In this document: positions 12,941 through 12,946 of the stretch, one piece after another
How the letters are laid out: every line of letters begins with the position of its first letter
Position numbering within the stretch: the first letter of the stretch is position 1
From: an uncultured Pseudoxanthomonas sp.
GTDB taxonomy: Bacteria > Pseudomonadota > Gammaproteobacteria > Xanthomonadales > Xanthomonadaceae
Assembly (NCBI GenBank): GCA_946886405.1
Contig: CAMPIO010000097.1
Location: 1 to 12,946, forward strand
DNA length: 12,946 bases
Direction of reading: 5' to 3'
Notes under the pieces: generated by a model
Seen by the model: the letters and a program-made list of their open reading frames with translations, nothing else
What the model was told of the DNA's origin: nothing
The model's database searches: none
Position numbers and translations under genes: made by a program

Positions 12941-12946
12941 TGACCG

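Larger units (their letters stand above)
12634..12946. other. terminal 313 bases with one tiny ORF and two inverted repeats
   Basis: Apart from the small hydrophobic ORF at 12757-12864, the terminator-like hairpin at 12889-12908 and the dyad at 12922-12940, I see no gene here. The first 120 bases after the GNAT gene hold nothing recognisable. Confidence 0.4.

Noticed and set aside
1..12946. CRISPR arrays, tRNA or rRNA genes, transposases, integrases, direct-repeat attachment sites
   Set aside because: No regularly spaced direct repeats, no tRNA-like cloverleaf, and no transposase or integrase signature in any frame inspected by eye.

Overview
The window is GC-rich chromosomal DNA. It is most consistent with a member of the Xanthomonadaceae/Lysobacteraceae (Pseudoxanthomonas, Stenotrophomonas, Lysobacter or a close relative). 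This rests on the sequence character of SufT and the class II branched-chain aminotransferase, a secreted subtilase with a C-terminal P domain, a DUF4287 protein, and effector/lipoprotein gene pairs resembling the antibacterial type IV secretion effectors of this family. The genus is an inference; no rRNA or tRNA gene is present.

Layout. Positions 1-94 hold the first codons of a divergent membrane-protein gene on the minus strand. Positions 205-1905 hold two housekeeping genes on the plus strand, sufT (Fe-S cluster assembly) and ilvE (branched-chain amino-acid aminotransferase), followed by a perfect hairpin. Positions 2008-4359 hold a compact three-gene operon on the minus strand (cassette A): a lipoprotein, an M23-like/peptidoglycan-binding protein, and a small single-span membrane protein. 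After a 378-base divergent intergenic region with two hairpins comes a secreted S8 serine protease (4738-6528) with a clear intrinsic terminator. Positions 6911-9977 hold a second three-gene operon with the same order but on the plus strand (cassette B): a lipoprotein, a protein with an EF-hand loop and an H...SAGC catalytic-type motif, and a membrane protein that is a clear paralogue of the one in cassette A. The rest holds a secreted alpha/beta hydrolase, a DUF4287 protein, an unrecognised 177-residue protein, a dispersed-repeat-like palindrome next to a probable gene relic, a GNAT acetyltransferase and a tiny hydrophobic ORF.

The most interesting content is the pair of inverted, same-order cassettes. 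The last gene is homologous in both: the C-terminal 63 residues align without gaps at 37 identities by hand count. The middle genes have unrelated enzymatic domains that both look aimed at peptidoglycan, and both end in a similar short Asp/Leu/Ser-Gly-Asp element. The first genes are different lipoproteins, as expected of periplasmic immunity proteins. This looks like a modular effector-immunity system with a constant membrane component. The effectors lack the recognisable core of XVIPCD, the known Xanthomonas T4SS effector C-terminal domain, so the short tail and the membrane protein are candidates for an undescribed recruitment module. This functional reading is inference from architecture; no secretion apparatus lies in the window.
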